Below are positions 35,820 to 44,933 of a DNA stretch of 64,000 nucleotides, one piece after another; the stretch's first letter is position 1; each line of letters opens with the position of its first letter. The notes under the pieces were generated by a model. That model ran no database searches. It worked only from the letters and a program-made list of their open reading frames with translations, and was not told where the DNA came from. This DNA comes from Perognathus longimembris pacificus. Taxonomy: Eukaryota > Chordata > Mammalia > Rodentia > Heteromyidae. Where the stretch lies: positions 46,920,568 to 46,984,567 of the forward strand of contig NC_063172.1 in assembly GCF_023159225.1 (NCBI RefSeq). The letters are read 5' to 3'. Position numbers and translations under genes: made by a program.

Positions 35820-35834
35820 AAAATAGATCAATGA
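35820..35834. repeat. 15-bp direct repeat, right copy
   Basis: AAAATAGATCAATGA, exact second copy; the L1 text continues from here with GACCTCAATGTAAG. Confidence 0.88.
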
Positions 35835-37120
35835 CCTCAATGTAAGATCTGAAACCTTGAAACTTCTATAGGAAGGAGCAGGAGAAACATTTAACTTTTC
35901 ATCACAGGCGGAAACTTCCTAAGAAATGTTTCAGAGGCTCAACAAATAAAAAAGAAAATTTATAAATTAGACTGCAAACTAAGTTGTTTCTGATAGATAA
36001 CAAGATACAAAGACAGCTTGAAGGGTGGGTAAAAATCTTTGCCAGCTGTATTTCAAACAATGGTCTTTTATGCAGAATATACAAACAGCTCAAGAAACTA
36101 AACTATTTAAGAATCAACAACTCAATTTAAAAAATGTGCAAATAAACTAGAGACTTATGAAAAGAAACATAAATGGCTGACACATGAAAAAATGCTCAAT
36201 ATCTCTGGTCATAAAGAAAGGACAAATGAAAACGACACTAAGATTCTACCCCACCTTCAGTTAAAATCATCAAGAATACAAACAATAACAGATGCTGATG
36301 AGGACATAGGTAAAGGAACCATAATACACTGTGGGTGGGAATGTGAACTTGTTCAACCACTCTAGAAAGGAGTTTGAATATTTCTCAAAAACCTAAACAT
36401 AGGACTCACCTATGATCCATCACACCACTCTTGGACATATATTCAAAGATTACAAATCAGTATGGAGTAAAACAAAAACTACTTGCACAATTATTTTCAT
36501 TGTGCACTAGTCACCATTGCTAAGGTATGTAAACTAGTCACCATTGCCAAGGTATGAAAAGAGCTCAGAGACCCCACAATAAATGAATGGATAAAATATG
36601 TGGTATAAATATATGATGGAATTTTAACTCATACATTAGGAAAAATGATACTCTGTCATTTGCAAATAAAGAATGGATGTGAATAAATTATATTAAGTAA
36701 GTCAGGCCCAGAGAAATAGATTGCGTATTTTCTCTCATATGTTTAAGTTGGATCTAGTCTCTAAATGTACAAGTTAACAAAGATGAGGTTGTACTAACTG
36801 AAGCATGGAATTGTTAGGAGAGAATTCACGTGGTGTAATTCCTTAGAAAACTGTCCAACAAAGTGAATACAGGAAACTGTCATTTGAAAGCTGTGAGTAG
36901 TGAGGTCAAGCAGAATAGAAGAAGGGAGGATGCAGTCACAATATTCAATGCATATCTAATGAAACTAGGAAACTTGAGGAGAATGGTTGAGATTGGAAGG
37001 ATAGTGGATAATGTTTAAAAGGATGATAACAATCAAGGTGCATTGTACTTACAAAACTGATTTGTTGAATGGTATCTCTTTTGTATAACTACTTAAAGAT
37101 AATAAAATATTATTTAAAAA
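35835..37120 (+). mobile_element. Older L1, segment 5 (ORF2 C-terminus, 3' UTR, tail)
   Basis: Final part of the older L1: decayed ORF2 C-terminal blocks (GTGGGTGGGAATGTGAACTT near 36332, comparable to 17456-17475), then an older-type 3' UTR ending TTGTATAACTACTTAAAGAT and AATAAAATATTATTTAAAAA. The 3' UTR type differs from the younger L1s and resembles those at 43.9 kb and 62.7-63.0 kb. A 20-bp unit (CTAGTCACCATTGC) is repeated at 36509 and 36535. Confidence 0.85.
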
Positions 37121-37224
37121 AGTAACTACAGGTAATATGCTTCTATATGAATTGCAACTATATTTACACCTGTTACTTGTTTAAAAGCATCATATAATTA
37201 GCTAATATTAGCAGAAAGTTGATT

Positions 37225-37822
37225 ATGAATTCTTTTTTATATTTATTTATTTTATTGTCAAGTGATGTACAGAGGAGTTACAGTTTCATGCGTAATAGAG
37301 TGAGTACATTTCATATCCAACTTGTTTTCTTCCTCATTTCCCCCTCAACTCCCCTCTCCCCATTTCCCTCTCCCTCCATGAGTTGTACAGTTGGTTAACA
37401 CCATAAGGTTTTATAAGTATTGTTGTTGCATTGGTTGTTACAGTGCTGTCAGGGATAAAGCCACATGAAGGGAATACAGAAAAGGAGGGGGGAAGGGGAG
37501 TGGGAGGGGGAGGGGGAGGGGGAGAGGGAGAGGGGAGGGGGGGAAGAGGAGGAGGAGGAGGAGGAGGTGGAGGAGGAGGAGGAGGAGGAGGAGGAGGAAG
37601 AGGAGGAAAGAAGGGCACAGTTTCACGTGGCATGTTGAGAATAACTCCAACAGTAACATACACTTGTTTTTATAACTTTAAGTTCATTTCGCTTACCATC
37701 ATCTTATGTGTTCATACTGGTATAGCTCTTAAGCTATTGTACTCTTCTGCTAGGACTATTCTAGGTGTGTAATAATTATTCCCTATGAGGGGAACCATAG
37801 AGTCCATGTTTCTTTGGGTCTC
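37225..37822 (-). mobile_element. L1 3' end with expanded purine tract
   Basis: Minus-strand L1 3' UTR: TTTTATTGTCAAGTGATGTA at the A-tail side, the pyrimidine-rich stretch, the CACATGAAGG region, and the end of ORF2 by about 37822 (CCATAGAGTCCATGTTTCTT). The middle is expanded into a G-rich repeat (37481-37612). Frames on both strands there code only poly-Gly or poly-Pro/Leu and are artefacts of the repeat. Confidence 0.85.
37481..37612 (+). repeat. (GGGGGA)n/(GGA)n repeat, G-quadruplex-prone
   Basis: First GGGGGA-type units (37498-37545), then GGA/GGT triplets (37546-37612). At least eight runs of four or more G are closely spaced, so the strand could fold into G-quadruplexes. It sits where L1 3' UTRs carry their purine tract. 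Confidence 0.93.
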
Positions 37823-37916
37823 AGAGACATAGCAACATGTAGACATCAATATGCTGTATCAGAAATTTAGGCTGAGGTTTCCAATGTAGTAAAAAATATT
37901 TTAGTAATATCTCAAT

Positions 37917-37930
37917 AAGAATAATTATAT
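37917..37930. repeat. Target-site duplication, left copy (retroviral RNA retrocopy)
   Basis: AAGAATAATTATAT, repeated at 40458-40471. Confidence 0.92.
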
Positions 37931-38011
37931 AGCTCTCTCTCCCTTCTCTCCGGCCATGGATCATCTCAGCCACAGGCCAGCAGTTCGGTAATAAACTTTC
38001 TTTCCTGCCTG
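37931..38011 (+). other. Retroviral R region, 5' copy
   Basis: R as it stands at the 5' end of the RNA: GCTCTCTCTCCC start, GGCCATGGATCATCT body, AATAAA at 37990-37995 and CCTGA at its 3' end. About 94% the same as the 3' copy at 40366-40450. Confidence 0.85.
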
Positions 38012-38035
38012 AATATGGTGTGGTGTTCTCTTTTA

Positions 38036-38044
38036 CCGGCTACC

Positions 38045-38050
<6 letters not shown>
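38036..38050. repeat. Target-site duplication of nested SINE, left copy
   Basis: CCGGCTACCTACTTT, repeated at 38268-38282. Confidence 0.92.
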
Positions 38051-38076
<26 letters not shown>

Positions 38077-38267
38077 GGCCAGTCCTGGGCCTTGGACTCG
38101 GCCTGAGCACTGTCCCTGGCTTCTTCCCGCTCAAGGCTAGCACCCTGCCACTTGAGCCACAGCGCCGCTTCTGGCCGTTTTCTGTATATGTGGTGCTGGG
38201 GAATCGAACCTAGGGCCTCGTGTATCCGAGGCAGGCACTCTTGCCACTAGGCTATATCCCCAGCCCC
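38051..38267 (-). mobile_element. ID-like SINE inside the retroviral U5
   Basis: Minus-strand long ID-like SINE with a T run (38051-38076; A tail) at the left, GGCCAGTCCTGGGCCTTGGA, and the SINE 5' end CTAGGCTATATCCCCAGCCC at the right. The 15-bp TSD is perfect. Inserted in U5 either in the parent provirus or after the retrocopy formed. Confidence 0.95.
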
Positions 38268-38282
38268 CCGGCTACCTACTTT
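38268..38282. repeat. Target-site duplication of nested SINE, right copy
   Basis: CCGGCTACCTACTTT, second exact copy. Confidence 0.92.
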
Positions 38283-38298
38283 AAAAACCTAACACATA

Positions 38299-38316
38299 TG
38301 GTGCCGTGACTTGGAT
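38299..38316 (+). promoter_or_regulatory. Primer binding site, tRNA-His type
   Basis: TGGTGCCGTGACTTGGAT is complementary to the 3' end of tRNA-His with one mismatch (T for C at position 14). It lies four bases after the end of U5, where minus-strand synthesis of the parent retrovirus would be primed. Confidence 0.85.
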
Positions 38317-40183
38317 GGGGCTTAAGAGTCAGGACAGGCTGAATTCCCATCTATTTTTCTTCTTTTTCTGGGAGTATCCCCAGTCCTGACAGCCCTTTTT
38401 CCGCGAACCGAACTGCTGCAAGTCGCCACGCGGCACTTTTCACTAATACCATTGCTGGCCTCCACATCCACCTCCACTTCCACACCACTTGTCTACCCTG
38501 GTGAGTGAAACTGCTGCTGCTCCAGTTCTCTGCTGCTCCATCTGCCACTTCTGCCACTTCTGCCCTCTGCCGCTTCTGCCCGGTAAGCTCTCATCCACTC
38601 ACCAGGCGCCTCCCTCCCATGCTTTTTGGGTTTTGCATCACAGTCACACCCAAGCCGGGAAACTGCCAGCACACCTCTTGACAGTGCAATGAGGCCTGCT
38701 TGAAATACTTGCACAGATACAGTTTTTGCCACTGCAATGCTAAATGGTCAGAAGTCACTTATATTCAAGCTCTCTTTCTCTCTTTTCCTCTCTTTCTCTT
38801 TCTTTTTCTCCCACTCTCTCATCTTCCTGCTTACTTGCTTACTTTATAAAATTCCCAAGTTGTACCACCGTTGTGTGCCTTGCTCACAAAGCTGCCTCTT
38901 TTCACAGACCTCTGAAACTGAGGCTTGACCACCAATGTGCTTTATCAGCAAAGATATCTAAAAGTTCTTTTCTCTAGCATTGACCAAGTGGTGGATATTG
39001 GGTTTAACAGGCACAAGCTCAGGCGCCATTATGCCACATGTTCTCTATTAGTGTGTTTGTGTCCTCCTGCCACCCCCCTCAACATGGCATCCCACTAGAG
39101 TTTATCAAAATATGGTTTCTCCATTTTATAATCTGAAAATTGTTGTTTGTTAGCAAAATTGTTTTTCTAACCGACCACGTGGTTCTAAAATATTGGACAA
39201 AAAATGTCATTTACTATTGGAATTCCAAAAGAGTCTATGGCTGAAATTCATTTTTGCATGCTGTAAAACCTATGTGCACAGTGTGTATGTGTGTTCCATG
39301 TGTGTATGTATGTGTAAACATCATTTGTTAGTATGTGCATCTAGCTATATATCTGTGCTAAAACTCATCACATCTACTGATTTGTCATTGCAGAATTCTG
39401 GCAAGTATTTGGTCAGTTCTTGACAAGGTACAGGTAAGCTCTAGTCCCCGTGGTCTCCTTGTTGTTTTAATTGGAAATAAAAAAGGGCTTTTGTGGCAAA
39501 GATGCCTTGGATTGCAGTTCGAAGCCAGCCCGGGCAGAAAATCTCTCAAACTCTATCTCCCAACTAACCAGCAAAGAGCCAGGCTGGAAGCATGGCTGAA
39601 GAGACTTATCTCTTACCAGACAAATGCTGGAAGTGGAGTTCAAGTGGTAGAGTACTAGCCTCGAGCAGAAGTGCTCAGGGACAGTGCCCAGGCCCTGAGT
39701 TCAAATCCTGTGAATGCCAACGGGGGCAAGCCATCCCAGCAACAAGCACCTAGACCACTGGGACTCAGCCAGTTCCAGGAACAAATATCATGGAGTGGAG
39801 TAAGAGGAAAATGATCACATCCAAAATGGAGTCACTTTGTCTCACCCTTTCAAAATTAATCAGAGCCGGGGGATCAAGAGATAGTAGCTTGTCCATCTAA
39901 TGTCCATACCTGAGTATAAGAACTAGCCAAGTCACCCAATTTTTAATTTTGTGCCCTAAGCCCTTCCTTTTGCCTTAATATTTTTTTTGTCCAGCCCCTG
40001 CCTCATGAGACTTCTTCTAGGCTTCATTCAAGGACTGGCATCTACCACCAAGGGACCCTACTGCTCGCCTTCTCCAGGAGAGGCCACATTTCTGCCTTTT
40101 ACCCCTAATGCCGACGCCCCTTGCCAGCAGGAAGCAGCCAGAGAGAGTCTTCATCCTTTTTCATAACTATTAAAAGGCAGGAA
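38317..40183 (+). other. Internal region of the retroviral retrocopy, no intact gene
   Basis: Leader with repeated CTGCTGCTCC/CTGCCACTT sequence (38500-38580), a possible splice donor CCGGTAAGC near 38580, a long pyrimidine tract (38770-38825), then decayed sequence. I cannot assign any stretch to gag, pol or env; the last 100 bp before U3 might be env remains, but this is a guess. A fused SINE lies at 39490-39728. Frames at 38351-38557, 38489-38692, 38737-38928 and 39193-39423 are unsupported. Confidence 0.5.
39490..39728 (+). mobile_element. Fused 7SL(B1)-ID SINE inside the retrocopy
   Basis: Left part with GATTGCAGTTCGAAGCCAGC and CCGGGCAG (B1-like), an extra duplicated middle, then the ID-like part CAAGTGGTAGAGTACTAGCC and CAGGCCCTGAGTTCAAATCC. 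No clean TSD found. Confidence 0.75.
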
Positions 40184-40365
40184 TGTTAGGTCCTCTCCCT
40201 GAGGGCTCCATGTAGATGCCCCCACCTCATTAATTCTCCACCCAGTTACCTGGGTAACCTGCAAACCTGGAGGCAGTTACCTCCCCTTTCCCTGAGGTCA
40301 CATCCTAATCCACCTGGCCCCACCCCTTGCCCCTGCCCTAGATATAAGGCAGGGCTGGGTGGGGG
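40184..40365 (+). promoter_or_regulatory. Retroviral U3 with TATA box
   Basis: U3 starts TGTTAGG, the inverse of the U5 end. It contains TATAAG at 40343-40348, about 23 bp before the R start at 40366, matching the place where the retrocopy begins at its 5' end. A purine-rich AAAAGGCAGGAA precedes it and may be the polypurine tract. It could act as a promoter for flanking DNA if still recognised. Confidence 0.75.
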
Positions 40366-40457
40366 GCTCTCTCTCTCTCCCTTCTCTCCGGCCATGGATC
40401 ATCTTGGCCACAGGCCAGCAGTTTAGTAATAAACTTTCTCTCTTGCCTGAAAAAAAA
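40366..40457 (+). terminator. Retroviral R, 3' copy, with poly(A) signal and tail
   Basis: AATAAA at 40428-40433, cleavage point after TTGCCTGA at 40450, then seven or more A. There is no U5 after it, as expected for a polyadenylated RNA end and not for a provirus. Confidence 0.85.
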
Positions 40458-40471
40458 AAGAATAATTATAT
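40458..40471. repeat. Target-site duplication, right copy (retroviral RNA retrocopy)
   Basis: AAGAATAATTATAT, exact second copy. Confidence 0.92.
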
Positions 40472-40678
40472 ATCCTTTGGTTAGGGAAGTTTTGCTACAC
40501 TCAATATTTAGAAAAAAAATATGATGCTGCTTTTTTTTCTGAAATACAGGTGTCATTCAAAATGAACACATTCAATTACCATTTATTGACTGTCTTCTAT
40601 GTGTCATATTAGTGGGTGCTAGTTATCCGTGTATATTCAACCCAGAAAGGACTTCCAGACCCAAGAGATCAAATATGG

Positions 40679-40734
40679 CATTTAACATACAAAGTTTAGG
40701 GGCTGACATTTAACATACAAAGTTTAGGGGCTGG
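40679..40734. repeat. 28-bp tandem duplication at a SINE edge
   Basis: CATTTAACATACAAAGTTTA plus GGGGCTG(A/G) occurs twice in tandem. The unit holds the SINE's target-site sequence together with the first bases of the SINE. A third copy of AACATACAAAGTTTA at 40948-40962 is the TSD on the right side. Confidence 0.9.
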
Positions 40735-40860
40735 GAATATGGCCTAGTGGCAAGAGTGCTCCTTGTATACATGAGGCCCTGGGTTCAATTCCTCACCACC
40801 ATATATACAGAAAACAGCCAGAAGTGGCGCTGTGGTGCAAGTGGCAGAGTGCTAGCCTTG
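40728..40860 (+). mobile_element. ID-like SINE with microsatellite tail
   Basis: GGGGCTGGGAATATGGCCTA at its start, CCTGGGTTCAATTCCTCACC in the box B area and CAAGTGGCAGAGTGCTAGCC in the second module. The 3' module is cut short at GAGCAAAGAAAAAG, where the tail has become a GAAA repeat. Confidence 0.92.
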
Positions 40861-40870
40861 AGCAAAGAAA

Positions 40871-40938
<68 letters not shown>

Positions 40939-40946
40939 GAAAAGAA
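40861..40946 (+). repeat. (GAAA)n microsatellite from a SINE tail
   Basis: About 80 bp of nearly perfect GAAA units directly following the SINE. Frames here encode Lys/Glu/Arg runs and are artefacts. Confidence 0.95.
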
Positions 40947-40962
40947 AAACATACAAAGTTTA

Positions 40963-42677
40963 CACAGCATGCCCATTTTGCTGCAACTTGTGAATTAGAA
41001 CTGAAATTATACTGCAGATCTGTCAGAAACCAACCTACTGTGTTTTATTTTCAAAAAAATTCTTTCAAAAAGTGAGTTGATTTTGGCTAAAAGATGTTCT
41101 TTCTTCAGATTTTAATTTGTGAGGGACAATCCAAATTGTTTTACCTGTATAATTTCTGAAGGAAAGGAGAAGATATTCTTCATGTAAAGGAAGAACTCTT
41201 CAAAATAATTACTGAATGGAATCTGATGTCTAGAAGACCTGTGGTACTTTCCAACAGAAATATGTCATTCTTTCCAGTCTCCAATGGAATTGTCAGAAAA
41301 CATATAAACCCTCTTGCTAGTTAATTTTATTATAAAAGCTTTTTTTTTTCTCTTGGATAGTCACTATATACGAATCATGAACTTAAGCTTGTGTAGTATT
41401 ATAATCTCAGAGAAGAAACCAGGGAATGGAGTCAGATGGACATAGATCCAATCCCTAATTTTTTCACTGATGAAATGGAGTACAAGACACTATTCTTGAA
41501 TCATTCCAGATTGAATTCACCTCATCATTTATGAAGTCAGGAAATTATTAGGGGTGGAGAATTGAAATAAGTAATATGTGAAAAGAATTATGACAATTAT
41601 GGTGAATATTAAAATAGATAATATATGAAAAGAGCTTAGAGTTTAAGCAATCTTGGCCTGATACAGTATTTAAAATAAGAATTTTATTTATGCTTACATT
41701 TTGAAAATTTGAACATAGGTCAAAAATTTTATTCCACCCACCAGAAATGGATACTGTAAGACATTAGGATGCATTTGGTTTTGTGTACAGTGAGATCATG
41801 TTGAGCATCTTATTCTACACCTACCTTATTTCACTTAGCATAAAGTAAGTATGGATAAATAAATATAACTGCAGTGAACATGTCAAACAGCTGGAAGAAA
41901 GTATTCTGGAATTTTTAACAGGAATAATAAATGTTTAAGGAGATGAATGTGTTTAAATTCACATAAACATTACCTATACATGTGTATAAAATCACATTAT
42001 GACACCTCATTACCAGGCACATTTTCATATTTCAATACATTGCTTAAAAGTAAATTTTAAAATAAGACCAGTTCAAAATATAATTTGAAAATCTGTCATA
42101 GATATTACCTGTCAAAAATACTGAAATGACTTGCTCATAATTACAAACTAATAAGCAGAAATTTTCAAAATATTATGCTTTGAATGTTTGACAATAAAAT
42201 GCCATATTTGGGGTTATATTTTCCTAAGAGGGAACCATTTGTTTCACTACAGGATAAAATTTGTCTTGCTTTAGACTAAAATCATTTGGCATGGCCATTA
42301 GTTTTCTACCAATTCCTTCCTCTACTCGATTGTAAAACAGCTTAGTCAATAGAAAGTTAATCAAATGTGCACATCCCTTTACAATCAAATAATCACAGAC
42401 ATACCATTAGACAATGCCTAGGCCTCCAGTGAAAATCTCTTTTTGTGCCTTCCCAAATCTTCTACATGCTATGAAAGCATAAACCTTTGATTTCTAATCC
42501 TGTCTATCAGTTCTGAACAATCACAAGATTCATTCTTCTACATACTTCATTTTAACATTTTAAGTAACCTATATACATTTATTTGGGAAAATATTTTATT
42601 GTATTTATATTTTCCTTTAGTCTATGTTTTTCTGATTGTTTTGATAGACATATCACTGTGATTCAAACCATCTCTCA
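40963..42677. other. Unannotated stretch
   Basis: No gene seen. AT-rich; the 41690-41880 part might be an old L1 or L2 remnant, but I cannot name it. Confidence 0.4.
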
Positions 42678-42692
42678 AAGTACTTATTTTTG
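42678..42692. repeat. Target-site duplication of U6 copy, left
   Basis: AAAGTACTTATTTTT, near-identical to AAAGTACTTACTTTT at 42799-42813 (one mismatch). Confidence 0.8.
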
Positions 42693-42798
42693 GTGCTCAC
42701 TTCGGCAGCATATATACTAAAATTGAAACCAGAGAAGATTAGCATGGCCCATGTGCAAGGATGACACATAAATTCGTGAAGCATTCCATATTTTTTTT
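42693..42798 (+). pseudogene. RNU6: U6 snRNA retropseudogene
   Basis: About 100 bp starting GTGCTCACTTCGGCAGCATA and including AGAGAAGATTAGCATGGCCC and CAAGGATGACACATAAATTC, ending GTGAAGCATTCCATATTTT. Several bases differ from functional U6 and a few are missing in the 5' domain, including the part after ATTGAAAC. The ACAGAG box region is altered. No PSE/TATA promoter was sought successfully upstream, and the TSD shows it was retrotransposed. Presumed inactive. Confidence 0.93.
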
Positions 42799-42813
42799 AA
42801 AGTACTTACTTTT
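42799..42813. repeat. Target-site duplication of U6 copy, right
   Basis: AAAGTACTTACTTTT; one T-to-C difference from the left copy. Confidence 0.8.
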
Positions 42814-42994
42814 GATTAATTAGCAAGGTGCATGATGATGGCTAAATTACACTTGTTCTCTATGCCCATTTGCTCCTATGAAAAATTAAGAATAAAAAAG
42901 TATCTACTATATTGAATTGTCAAGAGAATTAAATTCAGAACGACTTGTGGAACAATATAATCATTTGCTAAGTGGTTAGGGTATTATTTTTGTT

Positions 42995-43228
42995 GTTTTT
43001 GTTTTGGTGACAGTCTTGGGGTTTGAATTCAGGGCCTCTACACTATATTTGAACTTTTGTGCTCAAGGCTAGCATGCTACCTACCACTTGAACTCAAAAC
43101 ACCCCTTCTGACTTTTCGGGGTTTAATTCAAGACAAATATCTCACAGACTTTCTTGGCTGGCTTCAAACCATGATCTCAGCTTCCTGAGAAGCTAGAATT
43201 ACAGGCATGAGCCACCAGCACAGAGCCA
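42995..43228 (-). mobile_element. Fused 7SL(B1)-ID SINE
   Basis: Minus strand. GTGCTCAAGGCTAGCATGCT is the complement of the ID-like module, and GCTTCCTGAGAAGCTAGAAT with ATTACAGGCATGAGCCACCA is the complement of the 7SL-derived module. Well diverged. Confidence 0.85.
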
Positions 43229-43890
43229 CTAAATGCTTTTATTTCATTGTAGTTAGGAGTACTGATAGGAACAACAGTCATTCAGTCTTAAGCTCTAGGA
43301 CAGCTACCAGAAAAAAGTAGGAAAAAAGTAAATGATAAAGTTTCTGTAAATAGATAATAATGATTAATACAATGCTAGAACAAATAAGACTAGCTCAAAA
43401 GTCAAAAGGAGACATATTTAGCAGAGCTGGAAATGTAATTCAGTGGTAGAATGTTTGTCTAGTATATGCAATGTTTTGCATTTAATACTAGTATTGAAAA
43501 AATGCACAGTTACTGATGTTAGGTTAGCAATTTCTTTCTTTAATTAAGTAGTTTCACATATTTACAAGACTTAGTTATAAATAGACTTAAAACAAAGAAC
43601 TATGTCACAATGACACACACCAAACATTATTAGCTATTTTCTATTGTCAAATTCTTATAAAAAATACAGACATAGGCTATGTTTGGAACTCATTAATTTA
43701 TGAACTCAAAAAAGGTAATTCTAACTTCAGTACCTAAAGTTTGCTTTTATTAATTTCTTTAGTAAGAAACATGATGTTTACAACCTCACAATCATTATGT
43801 CTTAAAAAAAATGGAAAACGCTAAAAACAGACTATTAACAGTTACATAAGTCAGGAAAAGAGTAAAATTATAACTTTTCAACTACAAACA
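43229..43890. other. Unannotated stretch
   Basis: No gene. A decayed ID-like 5' part (GCAGAGCTGGAAATGTAATT with CAGTGGTAGAATGTTTGTCT) is visible at about 43422-43500 and may be a truncated SINE. Confidence 0.45.
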
Positions 43891-43899
43891 TACAGAGTT

Positions 43900-44265
43900 G
43901 TGTGGATCTAGACACAAACTGACCAAAGGATGATATTACTTATGAGAAGAAGTGGAAAGGTGTAACTAATCTAAACTACTAATGAACTGTTTAATCAAAT
44001 GAATACCTGGAAGTGGAAACATATTTGGGTAGAAAGGTCAAAGTGGGCCACACAAATGGAGGAAGGAAAAGTGAGCAAATAGTCCTTCTGCTTAATGTAC
44101 ATTATATAAAAAATTGAACTAAGAAACTCAAAGGTAGAAATGGGAGTGGGAAAATAGAGGAATATGATGAAAGAAGTGATGTTGATTAAGATGTGTTGGA
44201 CTTATAAATTGACTTAGGGAACTTAAAACTCTTGGTACAACTACTTAATAATATTTTTTGGAAAG
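43900..44265 (+). mobile_element. Old L1 3' UTR fragment
   Basis: GATGTTGATTAAGATGTGTT and TGGTACAACTACTTAATAAT near its end match the older L1 3' UTR type at 36.9-37.1 kb. No coding sequence is left. Confidence 0.6.
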
Positions 44266-44833
44266 AAAGAAACATGACTTTTACTCCTTAACGATCCAAA
44301 TCTAGAATGATCCAATTTAAGATTATTTCCTTGAGGAGAGTCAGATTTATACAGTATCCCATATAAATGAGAATGATAAGAAAGACTGTCAAAATAGATT
44401 ATATGGCTATTACTATTTCTATGGCCTGGAAGCACTCCTTGCTACACATAAAAGACATATAGAACCCATGGACAATCAGTCCAGTCAAACGTTGGGATTA
44501 TAATTGTTTTTTTTTATTTATTTTCAATCTTTATCTTTTGGTGCTTGAAAGGTTAAAACTGCTAGTTAAGGATAATAAAAATAAATTTAAAAAATAGTCA
44601 TTATTATCATGTATGTTGTATCTGAGTGTTTTGATTAATACATAATCAAACTGAAAATATAAAGATTTATACAATTTCATGGTTTGAAATTTAATCACCA
44701 TCAGGAAAGATTTTTGTGCTATATGTCATATAACCAGTTACATTTTATTTTGGAAAGTAGTTGTGTTTAAGGGGAAAGTTATGAGGTGAACTAAACATGG
44801 GGGAAATTTGAACTTTGAGCTCTTTGTAAAGCC

Positions 44834-44933
44834 AGTTTAGAATTTTTTTTTCAAATTTTTATTATCAAACTGATGTACAGAGAGGTTACAGTTTCATACA
44901 TTAGGCATTGGATACATTACTTGTAGTTTAGAA
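44834..44933 (-). mobile_element. Very short L1 3' end insertion (about 80 bp)
   Basis: TTATTATCAAACTGATGTAC through ATTAGGCATTGGATACATTA is the complement of the last 80 bp of the L1 3' UTR. It is flanked by AGTTTAGAA at 44834-44842 and 44925-44933, so it is an extreme 5' truncation. Confidence 0.85.

Larger units (their letters stand above)
38012..38294 (+). other. Retroviral U5 (split by a SINE)
   Basis: U5 follows R with GTGTGGTGTTCTCTTTTACC and ends in CCTAACA at 38288-38294, the inverted match of TGTTAGG at the U3 start (40184). Without the nested SINE it is only about 50 bp long. Confidence 0.8.
37931..40457 (+). mobile_element. Processed retrocopy of an endogenous retrovirus RNA (R-U5-...-U3-R-polyA)
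   Basis: The insert starts at R (GCTCTCTCTCCCTTCTCTCC, 37932), not at U3. It continues through U5 and a primer binding site, about 1.9 kb internal sequence, U3 and a second R, and ends in poly(A) (40451-40457). The flanks are a 14-bp TSD, too long for retroviral integrase (4-6 bp) and typical of L1. So this is a reverse-transcribed retroviral genomic RNA moved by L1, as known for HERV-W pseudoelements. No intact gag, pol or env is seen; the internal region is short, so the parent was defective. Two SINEs lie inside. Confidence 0.88.

Noticed and set aside
37334..37772. 109- and 113-codon frames with poly-Pro and poly-Gly
   Set aside because: They translate a GGGGGA/GGA repeat; no other coding evidence.
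37931..40457. Ordinary provirus with two LTRs
   Set aside because: The left end lacks U3 and the right end lacks U5, the TSD is 14 bp and a poly(A) tail is present.
42693..42798. Functional U6 snRNA gene
   Set aside because: Several substitutions and a small deletion in the conserved 5' domain, and flanking direct repeats show a retrotransposed copy.
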